From positions 1 through 51,295 of the forward strand of contig NZ_JAPWHW010000024.1 of NCBI RefSeq assembly GCF_028369135.1: 51,295 bases of DNA, in the 5' to 3' direction. This DNA is from Roseovarius sp. ZX-A-9 (GTDB lineage: Bacteria > Pseudomonadota > Alphaproteobacteria > Rhodobacterales > Rhodobacteraceae). The translations under genes were made by a program, and so were the position numbers. The notes under the pieces are model-generated. The model was not told where the DNA came from. It did not search any database and worked only from the letters and a program-made list of their open reading frames with translations. Every line of letters starts with the position of its first letter. Position 1 is the stretch's first letter. Shown piece by piece: positions 1 to 7,805 of this stretch.

Positions 1-267
1 AGGCTCTTGCGACGGCGAAGTGCCATCGAGCCGATGATCGGGCACATGAAAAATGACGGTCGCCTGACGCGAAGCACTTTGAAAGGGACAGAAGGCGACG
101 CGCTCTTCGCCGTGCTTTGCGGTTGCGGCCACAACATCCGCATGATCCTCCGGCACCTGAGGGTCTTTTTGCGCCAACTGATTTGGCTGGTCTGCCAAAC
201 TTGCATGACAGCTGACGCGGAAATGGCACGCGATCGAAGAGTTCAGGTCGATATGCTGACGACCTGA
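1..267 (+). CDS. IS5-family transposase, C-terminal fragment
   Basis: The frame is open from the first base and stops at 265-267. It starts with an Arg-rich stretch followed by the motif [10 protein letters not shown], which in IS5-type transposases carries the catalytic glutamate of the DDE triad. Next come the conserved segments [15 protein letters not shown] and [10 protein letters not shown]. The remaining tail from about residue 60 is less typical and may read into the element's terminus. The N-terminal part, with the two aspartates, lies outside the window, so it is unknown whether the full gene is intact. The family call is firm; the subgroup is not determined. Confidence 0.8.
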   Translation, partial: RLLRRRSAIEPMIGHMKNDGRLTRSTLKGTEGDALFAVLCGCGHNIRMILRHLRVFLRQLIWLVCQTCMTADAEMARDRRVQVDMLTT

Positions 268-285
268 CAGCGATGTTCAGGACGG
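1..285 (+). mobile_element. Right end of an IS5-like insertion sequence (truncated by the window edge)
   Basis: The first 267 bases encode the C-terminal end of a DDE transposase, and a DUF692 gene resumes in frame immediately afterwards. The element has therefore landed inside that gene. The outer boundary lies between about 268 and 290, but the terminal inverted repeat and target duplication cannot be defined because the left end is outside the window. Confidence 0.7.
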
Positions 286-961
286 ACTACATGGTGTCGG
301 CCTGAGCATCGGTGGTGAAGGCCCGCTGGATGCCAATCACCTGGCGCGGCTGAAAGAGTTATGCGACTGGCTGAACCCGGCCAGCTTTTCCGAGCATCTG
401 GCATGGTCGACCCATGACAGCGATTATCTGAACGATCTGCTGCCACTGCCCTATACCGCCGCCACCGTCACACGCGTGGCCGACCACATTGACGAGGTAC
501 AGCAGGTTCTGGGGCGCCAGATGCTGCTGGAGAACCCGTCGAGCTACCTAGCCTTTGCCGAAAGCACGATGACCGAGACCGAGTTCCTGTCCGAGATTAC
601 CCGCCGCACCGGCTGTGGATTGCTGCTGGATGTGAACAACGTGTTTGTTTCGGCCACCAACCTGGGCACCAGTGCCGAGGCGTATCTGGATGCCTTTCCC
701 CTGTCCCATGTGGGTGAAATCCACCTTGGCGGGCATCACGAGGATGCCGACGACCACGGTGATCCGCTGTTGATCGACAGCCACGACCATGACATCGCCG
801 AGCCGGTCTGGACCTTGCTGGAGCGCACGTTGGCGCATACCGGCCCGCTGCCGGTGCTGATCGAGCGCGACGACGATATTCCCCCATGGCCCGAGTTGGA
901 GCGTGAAGCCGCCCGCGCAGGGCGCGCTCTGAGCCAGTTGCACAAGGTTGCAGCCGAATGA
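260..961 (+). pseudogene. DUF692 (MNIO, BufB/HvfB-like) protein gene, 5' part removed by the insertion sequence
   Basis: DUF692 proteins are multinuclear non-heme iron oxidases of TIM-barrel type that modify cysteine-containing peptides such as bufferins. The frame is open from 260 (a stop lies at 257-259) and becomes recognisable at [10 protein letters not shown]. It keeps the metal-site regions [28 protein letters not shown] and VLIERDDD. Family members have roughly 50 residues before the HGVG motif, including the first barrel strand, and these are missing here. A GTG at 476 is the first start near the middle of the remnant, but a protein from there would lack the HGVG and SEHL ligands. It overlaps the next gene by 4 bases, so it was the upstream partner in the operon. 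Loss of function is inferred. Confidence 0.8.
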
Positions 962-1707
962 CCGTCAATCAGACCCAATTCCGTGAGGCGGTTTTCGACG
1001 CCTCCCTAGCAGCTCCCGGCGGCCTGACCGACGGGCGGGGCCGAGCGGCGGGCGCGCGCTTCGACGTTTACCGCAACAACGTGGCGGTCGGCCTGACCGA
1101 AGTGTTGCAGACCGGCTTTCCGGTGATCCGCAAGCTGCTGGGCGAAGAGAATTTTGCCGCCATAAGCGGGGTCTTCCTGCGCCGGCACCCGCCGGTTTCG
1201 CCCGTGCTGTTCCTCTACGGCGAAGCATTTCCCGCCTTCCTGCGGGATTTCGAACCGCTGGCGCATCTGGGCTACCTGCATGACGTGGCCGCACTGGAGA
1301 TGGCGATCCGTCGCTCCTACCACGCCGCCGACGCCACGCCGATCGCTGCCGAGCGGCTGGCGGATATTCCGCCCGAACAGCTGGGCGAGCTGCGCCTGAC
1401 TCTGGCACCGGCCCTGCGCCTGCTGCGGTCCCCTTGGCCGCTCTACGATATATGGGCGTACAACACCCATGAGGGTTACCCCAAACCTGCCGCCAAGGCG
1501 CAGGATGTGCTGGTGACACGACCCGAATTCGATCCCGAACCACAGGTGCTGCCCGTGGGTGGCGCAGAGTTCATTACCGCCTTGCAGGCCGGCCAAACGC
1601 TGGGTGCGGCGGTTGAAACAGCGCAGGTGCAGGCGCCGGAGTTCGACCTGTCGGCAGTGCTTGCCCTGCTGCTGTCGGGTCGCGCAATCATCTCGGCTGA
1701 ACTTTAG
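958..1707 (+). CDS. DUF2063 (HvfC/BufC-like) protein
   Basis: A 249-residue protein of the DUF2063 family, the usual partner of DUF692 enzymes. In the described bufferin systems this protein binds the precursor peptide and helps the MNIO enzyme act on it. The N-terminal domain (about residues 5-95) has the family pattern [17 protein letters not shown] and FPVIRKLLG; the C-terminal part ends in a helical region around residues 200-245. Its ATG overlaps the DUF692 stop (ATGA), which indicates translational coupling. With the DUF692 gene broken upstream, expression of this gene now depends on read-through from the insertion sequence or on an internal promoter. Confidence 0.85.
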   Translation: MTVNQTQFREAVFDASLAAPGGLTDGRGRAAGARFDVYRNNVAVGLTEVLQTGFPVIRKLLGEENFAAISGVFLRRHPPVSPVLFLYGEAFPAFLRDFEPLAHLGYLHDVAALEMAIRRSYHAADATPIAAERLADIPPEQLGELRLTLAPALRLLRSPWPLYDIWAYNTHEGYPKPAAKAQDVLVTRPEFDPEPQVLPVGGAEFITALQAGQTLGAAVETAQVQAPEFDLSAVLALLLSGRAIISAEL

Positions 1708-1716
1708 GATATTCAC

Positions 1717-2301
1717 ATGACACAACTTCTCTCGCTTTATCATTCTCTTACCGCGAGGCTTGAACGTCTGGGCTGGCTGACTCCCACATTGGCGCGGCTG
1801 ATCTTTGCCGGAGTGCTGTTCTACTACTTCTGGCAATCGGGTGTTTCGAAAATCGCCTTCGATCAGGGCCTGACCGGGCTGTTTACCCCCACCGACGGCG
1901 CATTTGCGCAGATTTTCCCCAAGGCTGCCGAGGCCGCGCTTTATGACGTGAGCCAGATGACAGCCCTGCAAAAGCTGATCGCCGTCGCCGGTGGCTGGGC
2001 CGAGATCGTGCTGCCGCTGCTGATCGTGCTGGGCCTGTTCACACGGCTGACGGCTCTTGGCATGATCGGGTTTGTCATCGTGCAGTCGCTGACCGATATC
2101 TTCGGCCACGGGGTCAAGCTGGGCCTGGCGGCGAATGACACCTGGTTCGACCGCTATTCCGACGGGCTGCTGCTGGATCAGCGCGCCTTCTGGGTGTTTG
2201 TGCTGGTCGTTCTGGTGATCCGGGGGGGCGGGCCGCTGGCGCTGGACCGTGTGCTGGAGCGCAAGAGCGGCATCGGCGGGCTGGCACCCCTGCCCAACTG
2301 A
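1717..2301 (+). CDS. DoxX family membrane protein
   Basis: A 194-residue integral membrane protein. Predicted membrane segments are near residues 24-42 (LARLIFAGVLFYYFW), 87-110 (IAVAGGWAEIVLPLLIVLGL), 112-130 and 148-165 (FWVFVLVVLVIRGG). DoxX-like proteins are frequent last members of DUF692-DUF2063 operons and are thought to act in redox or copper/thiol stress handling at the membrane. It starts 9 bases after the DUF2063 stop and so belongs to the same transcript. The precise biochemical role is not known. Confidence 0.85.
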   Translation: MTQLLSLYHSLTARLERLGWLTPTLARLIFAGVLFYYFWQSGVSKIAFDQGLTGLFTPTDGAFAQIFPKAAEAALYDVSQMTALQKLIAVAGGWAEIVLPLLIVLGLFTRLTALGMIGFVIVQSLTDIFGHGVKLGLAANDTWFDRYSDGLLLDQRAFWVFVLVVLVIRGGGPLALDRVLERKSGIGGLAPLPN

Positions 2302-2319
2302 GGCCGCTGCAAAACAGGT

Positions 2320-2634
2320 TCAGCCCGCCAGCGCGGTCTGAACATCCTTGCCCCACCCAAGATAGAGCGTGTCGCCAGCGACGATCAGCGGCCGCTTCAT
2401 CAGGGTGGGATGCCGGGCAAGCAACTCCAGCGGGTCAGAGGCGCGCTCATCGGCGTCCAGCCCGCGCCACGTTGTCGAGCGGGTATTGAGCAACGCATCG
2501 CCGAACCGGGCATGAGCCGCTTTCAACACATCTTCGGGCACGCCGTCGGCGCGAACATCTACGAATTCCACAGGCTCTATAGATTTCAATGCCTTGCGGC
2601 AGGTATCACACGTCTTCAGCCCGTAAAGTTTCAT
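2320..2634 (-). CDS. ArsC/Spx-family thioredoxin-fold protein
   Basis: A 104-residue protein with the arsenate reductase-like fold. The N-terminal motif YGLKTCDTC places cysteines at positions 9 and 12; the family sequence continues with NTRSTTWRGL (about 50-59) and the C-terminal LMKRPLIV segment (about 77-84) that contributes the anion-binding arginine. These features match the YffB/Spx-like subgroup rather than a proven arsenate reductase: there is no ars gene nearby and the gene stands alone. It converges with the DoxX gene, with 18 bases between stops. A thiol-dependent reductase is likely; the substrate is unknown. Confidence 0.8.
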   Translation of the reverse strand: MKLYGLKTCDTCRKALKSIEPVEFVDVRADGVPEDVLKAAHARFGDALLNTRSTTWRGLDADERASDPLELLARHPTLMKRPLIVAGDTLYLGWGKDVQTALAG

Positions 2635-2831
2635 GTCGGCTCCGCTGGATTTTCCTCTTCCCTACCTTGGGTCAGGCGAAAGTTCACGCTGTTTTACTTG
2701 CATTTTACGAATCCCGTGCAATCATCAAAAGTGTAGCGGGGGCAGAATTGTCCGCGCGCACCGACTGCGCTCGAACCCCTTCTACATGGCCCGGCATTGT
2801 TTCCGGGACGAAGAGCAGAAGGAGAAGCGGA

Positions 2832-3038
2832 ATGCCGACTGGCACCGTGAAATGGTTCAATACCACCAAAGGTTACGGGTTCATTGCACCCGATGATGGC
2901 GGCAAGGATGTGTTCGTGCATATCTCGGCCGTGGAACGATCTGGCCTGACTGGCCTGTCAGATGACCAGAAGGTCTCATTCGATCTTGAGGAAGGTCGTG
3001 ACGGCCGGCAGATGGCGGCGAATATTTCACTGCTCTGA
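2832..3038 (+). CDS. Cold-shock domain protein
   Basis: A 68-residue single cold-shock domain. The RNA-binding motifs are visible: KWFN followed by KGYGFI (RNP1, residues 13-18) and VFVHI (RNP2, residues 27-31). The protein binds single-stranded nucleic acid and usually acts as an RNA chaperone. The ATG at 2832 is chosen over upstream in-frame starts because it sits behind a GGAG-type ribosome site and gives the standard family length. Nothing ties it to its neighbours, so it is probably transcribed alone. Confidence 0.93.
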   Translation: MPTGTVKWFNTTKGYGFIAPDDGGKDVFVHISAVERSGLTGLSDDQKVSFDLEEGRDGRQMAANISLL

Positions 3039-3399
3039 CGTCAGCCCCCAAAACCTGATCCAAAGCGTTTCGCGTCTTTCGAATGCGAAACGCCCAACGC
3101 CCGTGAGGAATGCGGGTGTCAGGGGGTGAACGCGTGCCTCGGGCCTGTTCCGAAGCACCGTTACGAAACACCGTGATGGGATCGCTATATCCGGTTCCGT
3201 CCCCGGCGCGGCATGTGCGCCGGGCAAGACTGCATCAAGCTGACAGAACCCTCACCGAAGCCCCCAAGACCCAGAAGTCGACAACCCGAAGGCGCGACCA
3301 CGAACAGCAAGGGGCGCGCCCGCAAGCACGCCCCTTGTGATCCACGTCATCCACGCCGATGTAGCTGCCGGGCGGGAGGACGGGCGGTAAAACGATGGG
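3039..3399. other. Intergenic stretch with two hairpins
   Basis: No convincing gene is seen here. It holds an inverted repeat with 9-bp arms GCGTTTCGC (3065-3073) and GCGAAACGC (3085-3093) just after the cold-shock gene, and a second at 3308-3337 described separately. The rest shows no start with a ribosome site. Confidence 0.6.
3308..3337. terminator. Hairpin, possible transcription end
   Basis: Arms CAAGGGGCG (3308-3316) and CGCCCCTTG (3329-3337) form a perfect 9-bp stem with a 12-base loop. There is no T-run, so termination is only possible, not shown. Confidence 0.35.
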
Positions 3400-3678
3400 T
3401 TACGAACAGCCCTTGGTGCCCACCGGGCAATGGTTGACGCGTGCCGAATAATGCCGCTTTTTCGCGGGGCGGGGATGTTTCATCACCTGCTGGTAGGTCA
3501 CGTTCGTGGTCGGCTGGCCGCAGCAGATCACGCCATTCAGTGCGATGGGCTGCAGGCCCGCCGGGCAGTAATTCTCTTTGGCCGCGTAAGGGTACAGGGT
3601 CGGCCCGTCAGCGGCCGCGGGCGACGCCGCGAGAAAAGCCAGGGCAAGGCCTGTGGAGAGTGTTGGCAGGAGGCGCAT
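3400..3678 (-). CDS. Small exported cysteine-containing protein, unknown function
   Basis: A 92-residue protein starting MRLLPTLSTG, with a signal peptide (hydrophobic stretch ALAFLAASPAAA, cleavage near residue 24). The mature part has five cysteines in NYCPAGLQ, VICCGQP and NHCPVGTKGC contexts, which suggests disulfide bonds in the periplasm. The start at 3678 is preferred over the ATG at 3690 because AGGG lies a few bases before it. I do not recognise a characterised family; this type of short secreted protein appears conserved among roseobacters, which is recollection rather than a search. Confidence 0.65.
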   Translation of the reverse strand: MRLLPTLSTGLALAFLAASPAAADGPTLYPYAAKENYCPAGLQPIALNGVICCGQPTTNVTYQQVMKHPRPAKKRHYSARVNHCPVGTKGCS

Positions 3679-3820
3679 CGGATCCCTCATCATATTGTTA
3701 GCATGGCGCATGTATTCACTATGCATGGTATACGAGCCTGCCCGCCTGTCAATTTCTTTGCACGGCAGCAACGGGTTCGTCCGGGAGTTTCCCCCGGACA
3801 CAACGGCCACGCGCGCAAGC

Positions 3821-4006
3821 TCACTTTCGCCGCGAAATCTTCCGGGCCACGAGCCATGTCGCCGGCACTGACAGCACGAATCCCGCTGCCGCCGCGGTCA
3901 GTACGCCCCGGAGCGTGTCATAGCCCAATACCAGCGCCACGATCACGCCGACCCCGGCCAGCGTGGCCCCGACCAAGAGATGAACGACAAATGTCAGCCA
4001 AGCCAT
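3821..4006 (-). CDS. Small two-helix membrane protein
   Basis: A 61-residue protein starting MAWLTFVV, placed directly behind a perfect AGGAGG ribosome site. Two hydrophobic helices are seen, around residues 3-25 (LTFVVHLLVGATLAGVGVIVAL) and 33-54, separated by the short turn GYDTLRG, followed by a basic C-terminus (ARKISRRK). Similar roseobacter proteins are sometimes mislabelled CTP synthetase, with which they share nothing. Function unknown. Confidence 0.65.
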   Translation of the reverse strand: MAWLTFVVHLLVGATLAGVGVIVALVLGYDTLRGVLTAAAAGFVLSVPATWLVARKISRRK

Positions 4007-4087
4007 TGGCGCCTCCTTTGATGTGTTCACGGGAGCCTAGCGTCAGGCGGGCGGTGCGGCCTTGATCTGGGTCAGAATGCCAGCAGC

Positions 4088-4597
4088 CTACCGCTTTTTC
4101 ACGAACTCGGTCAGGATGATGATCTGCTGGCCTTCGACGCGGCCCTGGATCTGCCCCGCGTTGTCGGGCACCAGCGAGATGCGATGCACCGCCGTGCCGC
4201 GCTTGGCGGTGAAATTGGCACCCTTCACCGGCAGATCCTTGATCAGAACGACGGTATCGCCCTGCGCCAGAAGCACGCCGTTGCTGTCGCGGTGCTCGGT
4301 CTGTTCGGGCTGGTTGTCGACCCAGGCGCGGGTGTCATCGTCCAGCCAGAGCTGCGCCGTCAGGTCACGCGCCCAGTCGTGCTCGTCCAGCACGGCCAGC
4401 AGCCGCACCGCGAGAACCTGAGCCGCCTTATCCTCCGACCACATCGCGGTCGAGAGGCAGCGCCAATGGTCAGGGTTGGTGGTGTCGGCAATCTGGCTGG
4501 CGCAGGTTTCGCAGATCTGGGCGCTTGCGCCGTCCGGGCCACCGGGGACCGGGTGCTCCACAAGGGGTGTATCGGCGGAACAAAGGGCGCAAGTCAT
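4088..4597 (-). CDS. phnA: PhnA/YjdM-like zinc-ribbon protein
   Basis: A 169-residue protein. The N-terminal zinc ribbon has cysteine pairs C3/C6 and C29/C32; the C-terminal PhnA domain (about 105-169) contains the family motif SNGVLLAQGDTVVLIKDLPVKGA. PhnA was named from the phosphonate locus but is not required for phosphonate use and its role is still unclear. The start at 4597 follows a GGAG site; longer upstream frames have no support. It stands alone here, without phosphonate genes. Confidence 0.85.
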   Translation of the reverse strand: MTCALCSADTPLVEHPVPGGPDGASAQICETCASQIADTTNPDHWRCLSTAMWSEDKAAQVLAVRLLAVLDEHDWARDLTAQLWLDDDTRAWVDNQPEQTEHRDSNGVLLAQGDTVVLIKDLPVKGANFTAKRGTAVHRISLVPDNAGQIQGRVEGQQIIILTEFVKKR

Positions 4598-4735
4598 GTT
4601 GGTTCTCCGTAGGATAGGCGCGCAGCAGGGCGGCGGGGATTGGGTATATTCATCGCTTACTCCCAAGCGCGCGAGATGGAAAGCCGGTGAGCGCAAAGAG
4701 CATCGATCTGGCCTACACCGCCCGCCCCGGACGCC

Positions 4736-4813
4736 AGCGCCCGAACCGAGGGGTGGGCGAGAAGCGCCCGCCCCGTGGGGGCGGTTCGGGCGCTGCCAAA
4801 TCGGAGATTTGGC
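4736..4813. repeat. Nested inverted repeat followed by a small hairpin
   Basis: Outer arms AGCGCCCGAACCG (4736-4748) and CGGTTCGGGCGCT (4782-4794) match over 13 bp. Inside, GGGGTGGGCG (4750-4759) pairs with CGCCCGCCCC (4765-4774) with one wobble. Directly after it, GCCAAATC (4795-4802) pairs with GATTTGGC (4806-4813) around a 3-base loop. No T-run follows, so this looks like a structured RNA or repeat element rather than a terminator. Confidence 0.6.
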
Positions 4814-4956
4814 AATGGAAAGCACAAACTGCCACGATGGCATAGCCCGACATGTTCCGGCGGCCGAAGCGCTCATAAAACCTTTATAATTGTGCATGAA
4901 ACTGGGGATAACCCATTGACAGACACGACATGCTGGGTGTAGTAGTGGTATAAATA

Positions 4957-4988
4957 GCTAAATATTGTGCAATATCACGATATTTAGC
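4957..4988. promoter_or_regulatory. AT-rich palindrome, possible operator
   Basis: Arms GCTAAATATTGTG (4957-4969) and CACGATATTTAGC (4976-4988) are complementary at 12 of 13 positions around CAATAT. The size and spacing suit a dimeric DNA-binding protein. It lies about 220 bases upstream of the small gene at 5206. Confidence 0.4.
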
Positions 4989-5052
4989 GCCCTAAGCATT
5001 GACACCCATAGGTGTTTGCGCAAACATTCCCAAGACAACCGGACGAATCAAT

Positions 5053-5085
5053 GACGCCGCCAAGGGTTGTGACCAAGGCGGCGTC
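5053..5085. repeat. Inverted repeat upstream of the small-gene pair
   Basis: Arms GACGCCGCC (5053-5061) and GGCGGCGTC (5077-5085) match perfectly over 9 bp around a 15-base loop. It would lie in the 5' leader if transcription starts near the TTGACA box at 4999. Confidence 0.5.
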
Positions 5086-5205
5086 GGCTGTCCGGCACTG
5101 CGTAGACCCGAAGGTCGCTGCAGTCGTTCGGATCGCAATTGGGACAATTTCAGCCCACGAACATTGAGTCAAGCGGCCTTCATTGAAGCTAACTAAGGAG
5201 CTCAA

Positions 5206-5415
5206 ATGATGGCTTATCATTACGTGAATAAGAACGCTCAGCCAAACGGAGACCATGAGGTTCATAAAACTGGTTGCAATTGGATGCCGCAGCCGGAAAA
5301 TCGAATTTTCCTCGGCGATTTCTCTACGTGTAGTCCTGCGGTAACCGCCGCAAAGATCCACTACAATCAGGTCAACGGATGCTACTACTGTTCACCCGCT
5401 TGCCACACACAATAG
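5206..5415 (+). CDS. Small Cys/His-rich protein, unknown function (first gene of a pair)
   Basis: A 69-residue protein with an AAGGAG ribosome site at good spacing. The sequence begins with YHYVNKNAQPNGDHEVH, has a central CSPAVTAAK and ends GCYYCSPACHT. Cysteines at about 24, 42, 59, 62 and 66 with nearby histidines could bind zinc, though this is inference. I recall similar short proteins in unrelated bacteria without an assigned function. Ten bases separate its stop from the ATG of the next small gene, so they are co-transcribed. Codon use is less GC-rich than in the flanking genes, which fits acquisition by transfer. Confidence 0.7.
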   Translation: MMAYHYVNKNAQPNGDHEVHKTGCNWMPQPENRIFLGDFSTCSPAVTAAKIHYNQVNGCYYCSPACHTQ

Positions 5416-5425
5416 GGTGAAAAAA

Positions 5426-5599
5426 ATGGCTACCAATCCTCCCACCGGTGACGGACGGCGTAATGGCATGGTCAAAGGAAGGTCTCAGACAAAGACGCCC
5501 TCTGGCAACTATGTAAAACGTGACACTTCGACTGGAAGATTCATGGACGTGAAGACGTCAAGCAAAACACCTTTCAAAGGCGTTCGTAAAGAAAAGTAG
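5426..5599 (+). CDS. Small basic protein, unknown function (second gene of a pair)
   Basis: A 57-residue, strongly basic protein starting MATNPPTGDGRRNG, containing GRSQTKTPSGNYVKRD and TGRFMDVK and ending PFKGVRKEK. No membrane segment or signal peptide is seen; the composition and short repeated turns suggest a largely extended nucleic-acid- or protein-binding peptide. The ATG at 5426 is preferred to the GTG at 5417 because the AGGGTG site lies in front of it. It follows the Cys/His-rich gene closely, and I recall such proteins as a recurring neighbour of that family, though no function is known to me. Confidence 0.65.
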   Translation: MATNPPTGDGRRNGMVKGRSQTKTPSGNYVKRDTSTGRFMDVKTSSKTPFKGVRKEK

Positions 5600-5605
5600 T
5601 AAAGG

Positions 5606-5627
5606 TGAGCGCCTGAGATGGCGCTCA
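5606..5627. terminator. Hairpin after the small-gene pair
   Basis: Arms TGAGCGCC (5606-5613) and GGCGCTCA (5620-5627) form an 8-bp stem with a 6-base loop, 6 bases after the stop at 5599. The T-run is poor, so termination is likely but not certain. Confidence 0.5.
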
Positions 5628-5707
5628 TCCACTCATCTTAGGCGAACCCGCTCACACACTCGCCGGGGTGCGGCCGCAATTGGCTGCGCCAATCGCTTAC
5701 CCGCACT

Positions 5708-5751
5708 GCGCGCAAAAAATGGACAGCTTTAGCTGTCCATTTTTAGCGCGC
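5708..5751 (-). terminator. Rho-independent terminator of lepA, overlapping its stop codon
   Basis: On the minus strand the arms AAAAATGGACAGC and GCTGTCCATTTTT form a long stem whose loop holds the lepA stop codon (5729-5731). Flanking GCGCGC blocks (5708-5713, 5746-5751) extend the symmetry. The T-run follows the stem directly, so this is a strong terminator. Confidence 0.8.
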
Positions 5752-7528
5752 TTATGAAAGCTTCCTGCGGAATATCCACCTTGCCGAACTGGCGCATCTT
5801 CTTCTTGCCGGCCTTCTGCTTTTCCAGCAGCTTCTTCTTCCGCGTGGCGTCGCCGCCATAGCATTTGGCGGTCACGTCCTTGCGCATGGCAGACAGGGTT
5901 TCGCGCGCGATCACCTTGCCGCCGATGGCGGCCTGGATCGGGATCTTGAACATGTGGCGGGGGATCAGGTCCTTGAGCTTTTCGACCATGGCGCGGCCGC
6001 GCGTCTCGGCCCGGTCGCGGTGGACCATCATCGACAGCGCATCGACGGGTTCGTCATTCACCAGGATCGACATTTTCACCAGGTTGTCTTCCCGGTAGCC
6101 GATCATCTGGTAATCGAAGGATGCATAGCCCTTGGTCACCGATTTCAGCCGGTCGTAGAAATCGAACACCACCTCGTTGAGCGGCAGGTCGTAGACCACC
6201 AGCGCGCGGGAGCCTGCATAGGTCAGGTCCATCTGGATGCCGCGCCGGTCCTGACAGAGTTTCAGCACATCGCCCAGGTAATCGTCCGGCACGAGGATCG
6301 TCGCCTTGATCCGCGGCTCTTCCAGGTGGTCGACGGTGCTCATGTCGGGCATGTCGGCGGGGTTGTGCAGCGGCTGCATCGTCCCGTCCTTCATGAAGAT
6401 GTTGTAGATCACCGACGGCGCGGTGGTGATCAGGTCGATGTCATATTCCCGATCGATCCGGTCGCGGATCACTTCGAGGTGCAACAGCCCGAGGAAGCCG
6501 CAGCGAAAGCCGAAGCCAAGGGCGGCTGATGTTTCCATCTCGTAGCTGAAGCTGGCATCGTTCAGCGCCAGTTTCTCGATCGCGTCGCGCAGATCCTCGA
6601 ATTCGTTGCTGTCCACCGGGAAGAGCCCACAGAACACCACCGGCACAGAGGGTTTGAACCCCGGCAGCGGCGTGGCGCAGGGCGCCTTGTCCAGCGTGAT
6701 CGTGTCACCCACCTTGGTGTCGCGCACCTGCTTGATCGAAGCGGTGATGAACCCGATCTCGCCCGGTCCAAGCTCCTCGACCACAGTCATCGCCGGGCGG
6801 AACACGCCGATGCGGTCGACCTGGTGCACGCTGCCGTTCTGCATCATGCGCACCCGGTCGCCCTTTTTCAGGGTGCCGTCCATGATCCGCACCAGAACGA
6901 TCACGCCCAGGTAGGAGTCATACCAGCTATCGACCAGCATCGCCTTGAGCGGCGCGTCCCTGTCGCCCTTGGGCGCGGGCAGGTGTTCGATGATCGCTTC
7001 GAGCGTCTCGGTGATGCCCTCGCCGGTCTTGGCGCTGACGCGGATGGCGCCGCTGGCGTCGATGCCGATGACATCCTCGATCTGTTCGGCGACGCGGTCA
7101 CATTCGCTGGCCGGCAGGTCGATCTTGTTCAGGATCGGCACGATTTCATGATCCGCATCCAGCGCGTGATAGACATTGGCCAGTGTCTGCGCCTCGACCC
7201 CCTGGGTGCTGTCGACCACCAGCAGCGAGCCTTCGACCGCGCGCATCGAGCGGCTGACCTCGTAGGCAAAGTCGACATGGCCGGGTGTGTCGATCAGGTT
7301 CAACACATAATCTTCGCCGTTCTTGGCGGTATAGTTGATCCGCACCGTCTGGGCCTTGATCGTGATACCGCGTTCGCGCTCGATATCCATGCTGTCGAGC
7401 ATCTGGGCCTTCATGTCCCGCTCCGCGACCGTGTTGGTCTGCTGGATCAGGCGATCAGCAAGCGTGGATTTCCCGTGGTCGATATGGGCCACGATCGAGA
7501 AATTTCGGATATGGGAAAGCGGTGTCAT
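5729..7528 (-). CDS. lepA: Elongation factor 4 (LepA), ribosome-associated GTPase
   Basis: A 599-residue translational GTPase, the usual length. GTP-binding motifs are AHIDHGKST (14-22), DTPGH (80-84) and NKID (134-137); the LepA-specific C-terminal domain ends with [26 protein letters not shown]4 acts on stalled or assembling ribosomes. The last codons lie inside the terminator hairpin. Upstream, TTGACC (7560-7565, minus strand) and CATATC (7538-7543) with 16 bases between could be a promoter giving an almost leaderless mRNA, which is weak evidence. Confidence 0.97.
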   Translation of the reverse strand: MTPLSHIRNFSIVAHIDHGKSTLADRLIQQTNTVAERDMKAQMLDSMDIERERGITIKAQTVRINYTAKNGEDYVLNLIDTPGHVDFAYEVSRSMRAVEGSLLVVDSTQGVEAQTLANVYHALDADHEIVPILNKIDLPASECDRVAEQIEDVIGIDASGAIRVSAKTGEGITETLEAIIEHLPAPKGDRDAPLKAMLVDSWYDSYLGVIVLVRIMDGTLKKGDRVRMMQNGSVHQVDRIGVFRPAMTVVEELGPGEIGFITASIKQVRDTKVGDTITLDKAPCATPLPGFKPSVPVVFCGLFPVDSNEFEDLRDAIEKLALNDASFSYEMETSAALGFGFRCGFLGLLHLEVIRDRIDREYDIDLITTAPSVIYNIFMKDGTMQPLHNPADMPDMSTVDHLEEPRIKATILVPDDYLGDVLKLCQDRRGIQMDLTYAGSRALVVYDLPLNEVVFDFYDRLKSVTKGYASFDYQMIGYREDNLVKMSILVNDEPVDALSMMVHRDRAETRGRAMVEKLKDLIPRHMFKIPIQAAIGGKVIARETLSAMRKDVTAKCYGGDATRKKKLLEKQKAGKKKMRQFGKVDIPQEAFISALKMDS

Positions 7529-7805
7529 GACAGAGGGATATGGTGGGGTTTTGGCACTTGGTCAAGATGGCATGGAGGCCGCGCGGCAATCCGTGCGTAC
7601 ATGCGCCGCAATTGCCCATTTCCGCCCCGCGTTCTGGCAATCGCGCGGTGCGGTGCGAGGCAGTCTGACCGCACCCGGCCACCGAATTGCCATCCGGCCG
7701 ATGTTGTTAATTGAAAAATCCGGCCGGTTCAGGCAAAGATCGTCGCGACGCGCACCAACACCGGGGGCCAGCCCCGGGGGCGAGCAGGCAAACGAGGCAA
7801 AGGCG

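Larger units (their letters stand above)
4598..5205. other. Intergenic island of lower GC with several inverted repeats
   Basis: About 600 bases without a supported gene. It holds a GC-rich nested hairpin (4736-4794) next to a small hairpin (4795-4813), an AT-rich palindrome (4957-4988), two TTGACA boxes (4916-4921 and 4999-5004) without a good -10 partner, and another hairpin (5053-5085) upstream of two small genes. From about 4880 the base composition falls below that of the neighbouring genes. Confidence 0.6.

Noticed and set aside
2320..2634. Arsenate resistance gene
   Set aside because: Only the fold matches ArsC; there is no ars regulator or pump nearby, so the broader Spx/YffB label is used.
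3213..3437. Possible 74-codon gene after the cold-shock gene
   Set aside because: No ribosome site, proline- and arginine-rich composition typical of non-coding GC-rich DNA, and it runs into the secreted-protein gene on the other strand.
3821..4006. CTP synthetase
   Set aside because: That label appears on similar small roseobacter proteins, but a 61-residue two-helix membrane protein cannot be that enzyme.
4885..4890. TATAAT box
   Set aside because: No -35 box at proper spacing on the same strand and no gene start within reach, so it is probably chance in an AT-richer stretch.
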